From assembly GCF_039525805.1 (NCBI RefSeq), contig NZ_BAAAHZ010000014.1: a stretch of 64,000 nt of DNA; one strand, 5' to 3'. Below are positions 37,935 through 46,271 of the stretch, in pieces. A program made the position numbers and the translations under genes. The notes under the pieces are model-generated. The model worked only from the letters and a program-made list of their open reading frames with translations, was not told the DNA's origin and searched no databases. The stretch's first letter is position 1; every line of letters starts with the position of its first letter. Source of the DNA: Dietzia natronolimnaea (GTDB lineage Bacteria; Actinomycetota; Actinomycetes; Mycobacteriales; Mycobacteriaceae).

Positions 37935-37975
37935 CACCGGACCCCCGGGCGCCCCGAGCGCCCGGGGGTCCGGTG
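37935..37975 (+). terminator. Strong hairpin terminator after rpoC
   Basis: An 18-bp perfect stem (37935-37952 with 37958-37975) around a CCCGA loop, starting 39 bases after the rpoC stop. No T-run follows. A smaller GACCCG/CGGGTC hairpin lies just before it at about 37898-37913. Confidence 0.8.
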
Positions 37976-38097
37976 CGTCGGCCCGGCCGTGTCGTCGCTG
38001 GCCGCGAACGTGTTCTAGACTTGCTCGATGTGCCCTGAGCCGCCGCGGTCCTCGCGGGCGGTCCGGGGCCGGATGACCGGAAGGGGGCGATCGAGAA

Positions 38098-39471
38098 GTG
38101 CGGATCGCACTGCTCTCGTACAGGAGCAAGCCACACGGCGGCGGGCAGGGCGTCTACGTCCGTCACCTGAGCCGTGAGCTGGCCGCACTCGGCCACACCG
38201 TCGAGGTGTTCTCCGGTCAGCCGTACCCGGAGCTCGACCCGGGGCCCACGCTCACCAGGGTGCCGAGCCTGGACCTGTACAACGACGCCGACCCGTTCCG
38301 CACGCCGCACCCGCGTGAGATCCGCGACAGGATCGACCTCCTCGAGGTGGCCACCATGTGGACCGCCGGCTTCCCGGAGCCGCGCACCTTCAGCCTGCGC
38401 GCGGCGCGGGCGCTCACGCCGCGGTTGGCCGACTTCGACGTGGTGCACGACAACCAGTGCCTCGGCAGCGGCCTGTTGACGCTCGAGGAGGCCGGGTTCC
38501 CGGTGGTCGCCACGGTGCACCACCCGATCACCCGGGACCGGGACCTCGCCATGAAAGAGGCGCCGCTGCGCAAGAAGCTCACGACCTGGCGCTGGTTCGG
38601 GTTCCTGGGCATGCAGATCCGGGTGTCCCGGAAGCTCGAGGAGATCATCACCGTCTCCAGCAACTCGGCCGAGGACATCGCCTCCGACTTCGGGGTGGAC
38701 CCGGAGCGGATCGTGACGATCCCGCTCGGTGTGGACACCGACCGCTTCCACGACCGCCGCGACCGCGAGCCCGGACGCCTGGTCTGCGTGGCCAGCGCCG
38801 ACCAGCCGCTCAAGGGCGTCCCCATCCTGTTGCGGGCGCTGGCGAAGGTCCGCGAGGAGCATCCCGGGGTGCGGCTCACCCTGATCTCCAAGCTCAAGCG
38901 CAAGGGGGAGGCCTCCAGGCTGCTGGACTCCCTCGGCCTGCGCGACGCGGTGGACCTGGTGTCGGGGGTCGACGACGACGAGTTGGCCGAGCTCGTGGGC
39001 ACCGCCGAGATCTCGGTGGTCCCGAGCATGTACGAGGGCTTCTCGCTCCCCGCGGTCGAGGCCATGTCCAGCGGGTGTGCGGTGGTGGCCAGCCGCGCGG
39101 GTGCGCTGCCGGAGGTCGTGGGTACCGATGACTCGGCCGCCCGACTGGTCGCACCCGGCGACGTCGACGAGCTCGCCCGCCAGATCAGCGCGCTGCTGTC
39201 CGATCCGCTCGAGCGTCGACGCCTCTCGCAGGGTGGGCGGGAGCGTGTGATGGAGCGCTACAGCTGGGCCGCCGTGGCCAGGAGGACCGTCGAGGTCTAC
39301 GAGACGGCGATCGCCAGGGTCCGGGGCGAGACGCTCCCGGACCTGACCGTCGGTCCGGTCATCGGGCCGGACCAGACAGAGATTGACGAGCACGTCACCG
39401 ACGACGTGCCCGAGGTGCTCCCGGGTTCCGGGGAGTACGACATCCGTGAGCAGGAGGACGCCGCATGCTGA
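38098..39471 (+). CDS. Glycosyltransferase family 4
   Basis: 457 residues, GT-B fold. N-terminal acceptor domain begins MRIALLSYRSKPHGGGQGVY (the G-rich loop after the first strand). The donor domain has VCVASADQPLKGVPILLRAL, the family-4 E-x7-E motif in SMYEGFSLPAVEAM (about residues 304-317) and RAGALPEVVG. The C-terminus is an acidic tail (about 50 residues) not needed for the fold. A TAGACT box at 38016-38021 may be its promoter. It opens a three-gene cassette with a methyltransferase (7-base overlap) and a toroid protein. The sugar donor and acceptor are unknown; mannose or glucose transfer to a cell-envelope lipid is a reasonable guess in a mycolic-acid bacterium. Confidence 0.85.
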   Translation: MRIALLSYRSKPHGGGQGVYVRHLSRELAALGHTVEVFSGQPYPELDPGPTLTRVPSLDLYNDADPFRTPHPREIRDRIDLLEVATMWTAGFPEPRTFSLRAARALTPRLADFDVVHDNQCLGSGLLTLEEAGFPVVATVHHPITRDRDLAMKEAPLRKKLTTWRWFGFLGMQIRVSRKLEEIITVSSNSAEDIASDFGVDPERIVTIPLGVDTDRFHDRRDREPGRLVCVASADQPLKGVPILLRALAKVREEHPGVRLTLISKLKRKGEASRLLDSLGLRDAVDLVSGVDDDELAELVGTAEISVVPSMYEGFSLPAVEAMSSGCAVVASRAGALPEVVGTDDSAARLVAPGDVDELARQISALLSDPLERRRLSQGGRERVMERYSWAAVARRTVEVYETAIARVRGETLPDLTVGPVIGPDQTEIDEHVTDDVPEVLPGSGEYDIREQEDAAC

Positions 39472-40184
39472 CCGCCGATTTCGCCCGTCTCGGGGTCACT
39501 CCCGGCATGCGAGCCATCGACGTGGGAGCCGGCCTCGGCCGACACACCTTCGAGCTGTACCGCCGCGGGGCCGACGTGACCGCCTTCGACCAGAACGCGG
39601 ACGAGATGCGGCAGGTGACCGAGATGCTCGCCGCGATGGAGGCCGAGGGTGAGGGCCTGCCGGAGTCCAGGGGCGAGGCGGTGACCGGCGACGCGCTGAA
39701 CATGCCCTACGAGGACGGCACCTTCGATCTGGTGCTCATCTCCGAGGTTCTCGAGCACGTCCCGGAGGACACCCGGGCGATCGCCGAGTTGGTGCGGATC
39801 CTCAAGCCGGGTGGGGTCGCCGCGGTGACCGTGCCGCGTGAGTGGCCGGAGAAGCTGTGCTGGAAGCTCTCGGACGCCTACCACTCCAACCCGGGCGGGC
39901 ACTGCCGCATCTACACCGCCGAGGAACTGGGCTTCAAGCTCCGCGCCGCCGGCCTGGAGGTCACCGGCACCGGGTACGCGCACGCGCTGCACGCCCCCTA
40001 CTGGTGGCTCAAGTGCGCCGTGGGTACGGAGAACGACGACCACCCGCTGCCCAAGGCCTATCACAAGCTCCTGGTGTGGGACCTGATGAAGGGCCCCTGG
40101 GTCACCCGGACCGCCGAGAAGCTGCTCAACCCGGTGATGGGCAAGTCCATCGTGTTCTACCTACGCAAGCCCGCGGAGGCCTGA
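39465..40184 (+). CDS. Class I SAM-dependent methyltransferase
   Basis: 239 residues, Rossmann-like methyltransferase (Methyltransf_11 type). Motif I is IDVGAGLGRHTFEL (about residues 19-32); the acidic end of strand 2 is in TAFDQNAD; the post-I segment is GDALNMPYEDGTFDLVLISEVLEHV. The C-terminal half, with WKLSDAYHSNPGGHCRIYT, is not found in generic members and probably recognises the substrate. It overlaps the glycosyltransferase by seven bases and precedes the toroid gene by six, so the three are expressed together. What is methylated (sugar, lipid or quinone) cannot be read from the sequence. Confidence 0.85.
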   Translation: MLTADFARLGVTPGMRAIDVGAGLGRHTFELYRRGADVTAFDQNADEMRQVTEMLAAMEAEGEGLPESRGEAVTGDALNMPYEDGTFDLVLISEVLEHVPEDTRAIAELVRILKPGGVAAVTVPREWPEKLCWKLSDAYHSNPGGHCRIYTAEELGFKLRAAGLEVTGTGYAHALHAPYWWLKCAVGTENDDHPLPKAYHKLLVWDLMKGPWVTRTAEKLLNPVMGKSIVFYLRKPAEA

Positions 40185-40190
40185 TCGTCC

Positions 40191-41324
40191 GTGCTCACCA
40201 CCAACTCCGGCGTAGACCGGTCCCGTCCCGTCCCCAGCGTCCCGGGGGTCCTCGACGCCGACGCGGTGCGGGCCACCGGCGAGTGGATCGCCTCCGTGCA
40301 GCGTCCGAACGGTGAGATCCCGTGGTTCACGGGCGGGCACACCGACCCGTGGGATCACGTGGAGTCGGCCATGGGCCTGTCGGTCGCCGGCCAGTGGGAG
40401 GCCGCCGAGAAGGCGTACGGGTTCCTGCGCGACACCCAGCGCGGTGACGGCTCCTGGCCGGTGCGGTGGCAGGACGGCGTGATCGTCGACGCGGACACCG
40501 ACTCCAACTTCTGCGCCTACGTCGCGGTCGGGGTGTGGCACCACCACCTCGTCACCGCCCGGCCGGGATTCCTGGAGTCCATGTGGCCGACGGTGCGCAG
40601 GGCGCTCGACCTGGTCCTGACGTTCCAGGGCCCGGACGGTCAGATGTGGTGGGGTGCCGGTGAGGAGGGCTTCTGTGAGGAGGCGCTCATCACCGGTTCG
40701 TCGAGCGTCCACCACGCCCTGCGGTGTGGCGTGGCGATCGCCGAGGAGCTCGGGGGGACGGCCCCCGACTGGGACGCTGCCGCCGACTCCCTCGGACACG
40801 CCCTGCGGGCGCACCCCGAGTTGTTCACGCCCAAGACGGAGTTCTCGATGGACTGGTACTACCCGGTCCTCGGTGGGGTGATGGTGGGGGACCAGGCCCA
40901 GGACAGGCTGGACTCACTCTGGGACCGGTTCGTCGTCGACGGTCTGGGTATCCGGTGTGTGGACCACCGGCCCTGGGTCACCGGTGCCGAGACGTGCGAG
41001 CTCGTGCTCGCGCTCGAGGCCGCCGGGCGGCACGAGCAGGCGCTCCAGCAGTTCACCAACATGCAGCACCTGCGGGACACCGACGGCTCCTACTGGACCG
41101 GCCTGGTCTTCGCCGACGGCAAGCGCTGGCCGGTGGAGCTGAGCACGTGGACCGGAGCGGTCATGCTGCTCGCGGCGGACGCCCTGTCGCGCACCACTCC
41201 GGGCAACGAGATCTTCCGCTACGTCTCGGACCACACCATGCAGCGGTTGCACCTCGCACCGGGTGATCCCGCCGACTGCGCCCCGGGCGAGGAGTGCCCG
41301 CCCATCGCGGCCGCCGTGCGCTAG
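40191..41324 (+). CDS. Alpha/alpha-toroid protein, prenyltransferase/squalene-cyclase-like fold
   Basis: 377 residues. It shows repeated helix-pair patterns with QW-like motifs: SVQRPNGEIPWF near residue 37, DTQRGDGSWPVRW near 83, TFQGPDGQMWWGAGEEG near 145 and DTDGSYWTGLVFADGKRW near 295. These resemble the terpene cyclase / prenyltransferase beta-subunit / GH-toroid fold. Neither the DxDD motif of squalene cyclases nor zinc ligands of protein prenyltransferases stand out, so the catalytic role is unknown. GTG start six bases after the methyltransferase stop. Annotation pipelines often call such proteins prenyltransferases; a glycoside-processing or carrier-binding toroid is equally possible. 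Confidence 0.65.
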   Translation: MLTTNSGVDRSRPVPSVPGVLDADAVRATGEWIASVQRPNGEIPWFTGGHTDPWDHVESAMGLSVAGQWEAAEKAYGFLRDTQRGDGSWPVRWQDGVIVDADTDSNFCAYVAVGVWHHHLVTARPGFLESMWPTVRRALDLVLTFQGPDGQMWWGAGEEGFCEEALITGSSSVHHALRCGVAIAEELGGTAPDWDAAADSLGHALRAHPELFTPKTEFSMDWYYPVLGGVMVGDQAQDRLDSLWDRFVVDGLGIRCVDHRPWVTGAETCELVLALEAAGRHEQALQQFTNMQHLRDTDGSYWTGLVFADGKRWPVELSTWTGAVMLLAADALSRTTPGNEIFRYVSDHTMQRLHLAPGDPADCAPGEECPPIAAAVR

Positions 41325-41366
41325 TCTGTCGGGAACTGCCGCTGGACACCTGTCTGGTCAGGTGTC
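41322..41366 (+). promoter_or_regulatory. Candidate promoter and 8-bp inverted repeat before the luciferase-like gene
   Basis: A TAGTCT -10-like box (41322-41327) overlaps the stop codon of the toroid gene. GACACCTG (41345-41352) is then repeated inverted as CAGGTGTC (41359-41366) across six bases. It could be an operator just past the transcription start or a hairpin in the mRNA leader. Confidence 0.35.
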
Positions 41367-41397
41367 GGCCGGCGGCCCGACCGCACGAGGAGCGCCC

Positions 41398-42255
41398 ATG
41401 GAATTCGGACTCACCCTGTTCACCAGCGATCGGGGGATCCGGCCGACCACGGCCGCCGTGGCCGCGGAGAACGCCGGGTTCTCGGCCTTCTACGTCCCCG
41501 AGCACACCCACATCCCGGTCCGGCGCGAGGCCGCGCATCCGGGCACCGGTGGGGCCGAGCTGCCCGACGAGCGCTACAGCCGCACGCTCGACCCGTGGGT
41601 CGCGCTCGCCGCGGTGTCCTCGGTCACCTCGACGATCCGCCTCGGCACGGCCGTTGCGATCCCGGTCGAGAGCGACCCGATCACCCTGGCCAAGACCATC
41701 GCCTCGGTCGACCACCTCTCGGGTGGCCGCACGGTGCTGGGGGTGGGGTACGGCTGGAACCTCGACGAGATGGCGGACCACAACGTCCCGCCCTCGCTGC
41801 GCCGCACCATGCTGCGCGAGTACCTCGAGGCCATGCGGGAACTGTGGAGCCGGGACGAGGCCGAGTACCACGGGCGGTTCGTGGACTTCGGTCCCAGCTG
41901 GGCCTGGCCCAAGACCGTCCAGGCGGGTGGTCCCCGCACCCTCGTCGGCGCCGCGGGCAACGAGAAGAACTTCAAGTGGATCTGCCGCAGCGCCGACGGC
42001 TGGATGACCACCCCGATCTCCCAGGACATCGCGGGGAGCGTTCGGCAGTTGCGGGAGCTGTGGGCGGAGGCCGGTCGCGAGGGGGAGCCGTACATCGTGG
42101 TGCTCGACGGCAAGCCGATCCCCGAGAAGATCGAGATGTACCGCGAGCTGGGGGTGCACGAGCTCGTCTACGGAACCCCGGACAGGTCCGAGGAGGAGGT
42201 GCTGGCCTACATCGACCGACTGGCCGGCAAGCTCGGGTTGGCCGTCGGTACCTGA
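41398..42255 (+). CDS. Luciferase-like (LLM-class) flavin or F420-dependent oxidoreductase
   Basis: 285 residues, TIM barrel. Features: MEFGLTLFTSDRGIRPTT, AFYVPEHTHIPV, ASVTSTIRLGTAV-type segment (here SSVTSTIRLGTAVAIPV), DHLSGGRTVLGVGYGWN and DGWMTTPISQDIAG. It fits the F420-dependent subgroup common in mycobacteria, in which reduced F420 or FMN drives redox changes on small organic molecules. The substrate is unknown. The ATG is well supported by GAGGAG 5 bases upstream; the frame extends a further 135 bases upstream into the toroid gene but without a usable start. It appears to be the only gene on its transcript. Confidence 0.85.
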   Translation: MEFGLTLFTSDRGIRPTTAAVAAENAGFSAFYVPEHTHIPVRREAAHPGTGGAELPDERYSRTLDPWVALAAVSSVTSTIRLGTAVAIPVESDPITLAKTIASVDHLSGGRTVLGVGYGWNLDEMADHNVPPSLRRTMLREYLEAMRELWSRDEAEYHGRFVDFGPSWAWPKTVQAGGPRTLVGAAGNEKNFKWICRSADGWMTTPISQDIAGSVRQLRELWAEAGREGEPYIVVLDGKPIPEKIEMYRELGVHELVYGTPDRSEEEVLAYIDRLAGKLGLAVGT

Positions 42256-42318
42256 CCGGGCGGGGCCGATACACCGGTTCCCGCGCCGAAGCCCCTGCCG
42301 GTGGCCCCGCCGCGCCGG

Positions 42319-42324
42319 TACCGT
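42319..42324 (+). promoter_or_regulatory. Candidate -10 box for a leaderless SDR transcript
   Basis: TACCGT lies 7 bases before the ATG at 42332 with no ribosome-binding site between. Confidence 0.35.
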
Positions 42325-42331
42325 CGGCGGT

Positions 42332-43231
42332 ATGACCTCCGCCTCCGCCTCGGACACCCCCGTCGTCGTCATCACCGGAGCCGGGGGCGGCCTCGGTGCC
42401 GCCACGGCCGCGCTCTACTCCGGCCGCGGGTGGCACGTCGTCGCCGCCGACCTCAGCGCACCCCCGGGCGGCGCGGGGATCACGCCCGTGGCGGTCGACG
42501 TCACCGACTCCGTGTCGCTCCGCGCGCTCGCCGACCGGGTCCGCGCGGACCACGGCCGCCTGGACGCGGTGGTCACCTTCGCCGGGATCCTGGGGATCGG
42601 GCCGCTCGCCGAGACCGACCCCGAGCGGGTCCAGCAGGTGCTCGACGTGAACGTCATGGGGACCGTCCGCACCGTGCACGCGATGTTCGACCTGCTCCGC
42701 GCGAGTAGCGGACGCGTGGTCCTCATCAGCTCGGAGACCGGCCCCCAGCACGGGATGCCCATGAACGGCGCCTACGCCATGAGCAAGCACGCCGTCGAGG
42801 CCTACGGGGACTCCCTGCGGCGCGAGCTCATGTTCCTCGGCCTCGACGTGGTGCTCATCCAACCGGGCCCGTTCCGCACGGGGATGACCGCCTCGATCCG
42901 GCGGCGCTTCCAGGAGTCGACGCTCCCGGGCTCGCCCTTCGCCGCCATGGCCGCCGTGATGGGGGAGATGGCGGCGGGGGAGGACGACAAGGCCACCGAT
43001 CCCCGGGTCCTGGCGGAGGCCGTCTGGACCGCCGGGACCACCGCCCGGCCCCGTCACCGCTACGCCGTGAAGTGGGACCTCGGCCGCAGACTCCTGGACC
43101 ACCTCCCCGTCCCGGTGGTGGACAGGGCGCTCACGCTGGCACTGGGCGGCAGGATCAACGCCAAGCGGCTCGAACTGCGGCGCGAGGCGGCGGACACCCT
43201 CAGCGCCGCCGACGCGGAGGTGCGGCCGTGA
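42332..43231 (+). CDS. Short-chain dehydrogenase/reductase
   Basis: 299 residues. Classical SDR features: cofactor motif TGAGGGLG (about residues 15-22), an Asp-starting second strand (AADLSAP) that favours NAD over NADP, FAGILG in place of the usual NAG, catalytic Ser in VVLISSETG and the Y-x3-K motif in YAMSKHAVEAYG. The C-terminal extension (YAVKWDLGRRLLDHLPVP) is longer than in typical 250-residue members. It overlaps the downstream pirin gene by four bases. Confidence 0.88.
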   Translation: MTSASASDTPVVVITGAGGGLGAATAALYSGRGWHVVAADLSAPPGGAGITPVAVDVTDSVSLRALADRVRADHGRLDAVVTFAGILGIGPLAETDPERVQQVLDVNVMGTVRTVHAMFDLLRASSGRVVLISSETGPQHGMPMNGAYAMSKHAVEAYGDSLRRELMFLGLDVVLIQPGPFRTGMTASIRRRFQESTLPGSPFAAMAAVMGEMAAGEDDKATDPRVLAEAVWTAGTTARPRHRYAVKWDLGRRLLDHLPVPVVDRALTLALGGRINAKRLELRREAADTLSAADAEVRP

Positions 43232-44262
43232 GCAACCTCGACGCCCGTCCGGAGGAGATCGAGTGCGAGGCGGGCGGATCGCCCGGTGGACCCGAACCCG
43301 GGGGCGCCGCGGTGGAGATCATCACCTCCCGTGACGTCCCGCTCGGCGGGCCGCGGGCGATGACGGTCAGGCGGACGCTCCCGCAGCGACAGCGCTCCCT
43401 GATCGGCGCCTGGTGCTTCGTCGACCACTACGGGCCCGACGACGTCTCGGCCACCGGCGGCATGGACGTGCCCTCGCATCCGCACACCGGACTCCAGACC
43501 GTCAGCTGGCTCTTCGAGGGCAACGTGACCCACCACGACTCCGGTGACAACCACGCGGTGGTCCGGCCCGGCGAGGTCAACCTCATGACCTCCGGGGCGG
43601 GCATCTGCCACACCGAGGTCTCCACCCAGGACACGGGTGTGCTGCACGGGGTGCAACTGTGGACGGCGCTCCCCGAGCGGGACCGTGAGAGCGCCGGCCG
43701 ACGGTTCGAGCACCATGTCCCCGAGGCGGTGGAGTACGAGGGCGGATCCGCCCTGGTCTTCATCGGGTCGCTGCTGGGCTCGTCGTCGTCGGTCACCACG
43801 TTCACCCCCCTGCTCGGCGCGGAGCTCCGCCTGGATCCCGGCGCCCGGCTCACCCTCGACGTGGACCCGGGGTTCGAGCACGGCCTCCTGGTGGACGCCG
43901 GCGACATCACGCTCGAGGGCGTGACCGTCGCACCCGCCCAGCTGGGCTACACCGGTGTCGGCGAGACCACCCTGACCATCCACAACACCGGATCCACCCC
44001 GGCGCGGATGATCCTCATCGGCGGTACGCCGTTCGGTGAGGAGATCGTGATGTGGTGGAACTTCATCGGTCGCGGCCACGACGAGATCGTGCGCTACCGG
44101 CAGGAGTGGGAGGACGGGTCGGACCGCTTCGGCCGGGTCGACGGCTACATCGGGAGGAACCCCGACGGGCTCACCCGCCTCCCCGCGCCCACCCTGCCAG
44201 GCAGCGTGCTCACGCCGAGGGCGAACCCGGCCGCGCGGGCGCGGGCCGGGGAGGAGGTCTGA
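43228..44262 (+). CDS. Pirin family protein
   Basis: 344 residues, double cupin. The metal site of the N-terminal cupin is complete: HPHTGLQTVSWLFEGNVTHHD supplies two of the histidines, and GICHTEVS supplies the last His and the Glu. Pirins bind iron and act as quercetin-type dioxygenases or as redox-sensing transcription cofactors in different organisms; neither role can be chosen here. GTG start with GGAGGTG upstream, overlapping the SDR stop (GTGA). The AhpD-like gene begins two bases after its stop, so the three genes form one unit. Confidence 0.88.
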   Translation: MSNLDARPEEIECEAGGSPGGPEPGGAAVEIITSRDVPLGGPRAMTVRRTLPQRQRSLIGAWCFVDHYGPDDVSATGGMDVPSHPHTGLQTVSWLFEGNVTHHDSGDNHAVVRPGEVNLMTSGAGICHTEVSTQDTGVLHGVQLWTALPERDRESAGRRFEHHVPEAVEYEGGSALVFIGSLLGSSSSVTTFTPLLGAELRLDPGARLTLDVDPGFEHGLLVDAGDITLEGVTVAPAQLGYTGVGETTLTIHNTGSTPARMILIGGTPFGEEIVMWWNFIGRGHDEIVRYRQEWEDGSDRFGRVDGYIGRNPDGLTRLPAPTLPGSVLTPRANPAARARAGEEV

Positions 44263-44264
44263 TA

Positions 44265-44720
44265 ATGGGTGTCCCGCAGCTGGACCGTGCCCAGCGTGAG
44301 GTCTACAAGCAGCTCGTCCGCACGGCGGTCGCCTCCCGGGAGGCGTCCACCGGTGCCGGGCTGGAGGAGTCGCTGCTCGAGCTGGTCAACATCCGTGTCT
44401 CCCAGCTCAACGGCTGCGCGGCCTGTCTGGCCACGCACGTGCCGGCCGCCCGGAAGGCAGGGGTCTCGCAGGAGCGCCTGGACCTGCTCCCGGCGTGGCG
44501 GGACATCGACGAGTTCGGCGATCCCGAACGGGCCGCTCTCCGCCTGGCGGAGACGCTCACGCGCCTGGACAGCGTCGACGAGCGCGGGGCGGCCACCGCC
44601 GCCGCCGCCGAGCACTTCGACCAGGACCAGCTCTCCGCGCTCGAGTGGTCGATCGTGTTGATCAACGCCTTCAACCGGGTCTCGATCGCCAGCGACCACC
44701 GGGTGCGCATCGAGGACTGA
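44265..44720 (+). CDS. AhpD-like carboxymuconolactone decarboxylase-fold peroxidase
   Basis: 151 residues, all-helical CMD/AhpD fold. The redox site is seen in QLNGCAACLATH (C-x2-C with a downstream His), as in alkylhydroperoxidase AhpD, with a preceding Glu in LLELVNIRVSQ. It likely handles peroxides or acts as a thiol reductant. ATG start with GGAGGAGGT upstream, two bases after the pirin stop. Context (SDR, pirin, AhpD) suggests an oxidative- or electrophile-stress unit; this is an inference. Confidence 0.82.
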   Translation: MGVPQLDRAQREVYKQLVRTAVASREASTGAGLEESLLELVNIRVSQLNGCAACLATHVPAARKAGVSQERLDLLPAWRDIDEFGDPERAALRLAETLTRLDSVDERGAATAAAAEHFDQDQLSALEWSIVLINAFNRVSIASDHRVRIED

Positions 44721-44778
44721 TCCCGCGCCCGGGCGGGGTGCCGGGCCAGCGCCGGGAGCACGGGAGCCGCATCGGGAC

Positions 44779-44784
44779 TACCGT
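44779..44784 (+). promoter_or_regulatory. Candidate -10 box for a leaderless transcript of the AAA+ gene
   Basis: TACCGT lies 7 bases before the GTG at 44792 with no Shine-Dalgarno sequence. The box and spacing are the same as before the SDR at 42332. Confidence 0.35.
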
Positions 44785-44791
44785 GGGCGCT

Positions 44792-46189
44792 GTGAGCGAG
44801 AAGCCGGACGTCCAGACCCTCGGCGAACTGCGCGCCGCGGGGTACACCAGCCGCAGCCTGCGCGAGGAGATGCGCGAGAACCTCCTGGCGGGCCTGGCCG
44901 CGGGCCGCGATCCCTGGCCGGGGATGCACGGATTCGACTCCACGGTCATCCCGCAACTGGAGCGGGCGATCATCGCGGGCCACGACATCGTCCTGCTGGG
45001 CGAGCGCGGACAGGGCAAGACCCGCCTGCTGCGCACCCTGGTGGGACTGCTCGACGAGTGGTCGCCCGTCGTCGAGGGATCCGAGCTCGGGGAGGACCCG
45101 CTCGCGCCGATCACCACGGAGACGCGGGACCGGGTCACCCGGGAGGGGGACGCCCTGCCCATCGGCTGGCGACACCGGACCGAGCGGTACGTCGAGAAGC
45201 TCTCCACCCCGGACACCTCCGTGGCGGACATGATCGGCGACGTCGACCCCATGCGGGTGGCCGAGGGACGGCGCCTGGGCGACCCGGAGACCATCCACTA
45301 CGGACTGGTGCCCCGCGCCAACCGCGGCATCGTGGCGCTCAACGAGCTCCCCGACCTGGCGGAGCGCATCCAGGTGGCCCTGCTCAACGTCATGGAGGAG
45401 CGGGACGTCCAGATCCGGGGTTACGTGCTCCGGTTACCCCTCGACGTGCTGGTGGTGGCCTCGGCCAACCCGGAGGACTACACCAACCGCGGCCGGATCA
45501 TCACCCCGCTCAAGGATCGTTTCGGCGCCGAGATCCGCACGCACTACCCGTTGGACCTGTCCGACGAGATCGAGGTCGTGCGGCAGGAGGCGGACCTCAC
45601 GGCGGAGGTCCCGGACGCCCTGATGGAGCTGCTCGCCCGGTTCACCCGCGAACTGCGGACGTCGGACTCGGTCAACCAGGCCTCCGGCGTGTCCGCACGC
45701 TTCGCGATAGCCGGCGCCGAGACCGTCGCGGCGGCGGCCAGGCGTCGCGCCGCCGTCCGCGGGACCGACGACCCCGGCGAGGCGGTGGCGAGGCTGGTCG
45801 ACGTCGACGCCGCCGTGGACGTGCTCCGCGGGAAGATCGAGTTCGAGCCGGGGGAGGAGGGCCGCGAGCCGGAGATCCTCCGCTACCTCCTGCGCAGTGC
45901 CACCGTCGACGTGGTGCGCGAGATGTTCCGCGGTCTCGACCTGGCCCCGCTCGTGGAGGCGTTCGACGGCTCGGTGACCCTGACGACCGGCGCCAGCGTG
46001 ACCGCGGCGGAGTTCCTCGAGGCCCTGCCCGAGCTCTCCGAGCCGGGCCTGTACGACCAGATCGCCGAACGCGCGGGCGCCACGACGGTGGGGCAGCGGG
46101 CCGGGGCGATCGAGTTCGCGCTGGAGGGGCTCTACCTCTCGCGGCGTCTGTCCAAGGAGACCGGGGACGGCGCCGCCGTCTACGGCTGA
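44792..46189 (+). CDS. MoxR/magnesium-chelatase-type AAA+ ATPase
   Basis: 465 residues. Walker A is GERGQGKT (about residues 70-77). The Walker B position reads GIVALNELPDL, with Asn where Asp is usual. The sensor segment is VVASANPEDYTNRGRIITPL and the arginine finger region is LKDRFGAEIRTHYP. A long helical C-terminal domain follows (about 290-465). It resembles M. tuberculosis Rv0958 in size and motif order. AAA+ proteins of this type pair with a VWA-domain protein and act as chaperones that insert metals or remodel an enzyme. The VWA partner follows after an 82-base gap. The client is unknown. Confidence 0.85.
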   Translation: MSEKPDVQTLGELRAAGYTSRSLREEMRENLLAGLAAGRDPWPGMHGFDSTVIPQLERAIIAGHDIVLLGERGQGKTRLLRTLVGLLDEWSPVVEGSELGEDPLAPITTETRDRVTREGDALPIGWRHRTERYVEKLSTPDTSVADMIGDVDPMRVAEGRRLGDPETIHYGLVPRANRGIVALNELPDLAERIQVALLNVMEERDVQIRGYVLRLPLDVLVVASANPEDYTNRGRIITPLKDRFGAEIRTHYPLDLSDEIEVVRQEADLTAEVPDALMELLARFTRELRTSDSVNQASGVSARFAIAGAETVAAAARRRAAVRGTDDPGEAVARLVDVDAAVDVLRGKIEFEPGEEGREPEILRYLLRSATVDVVREMFRGLDLAPLVEAFDGSVTLTTGASVTAAEFLEALPELSEPGLYDQIAERAGATTVGQRAGAIEFALEGLYLSRRLSKETGDGAAVYG

Positions 46190-46271
46190 CACCCCGCGGT
46201 GGCCGTACCCGCCGACCGGCCGATGAGGTCGACGGTGAGGGCCGGGACGCCGCCGGAGCAGGAGGTACGCG

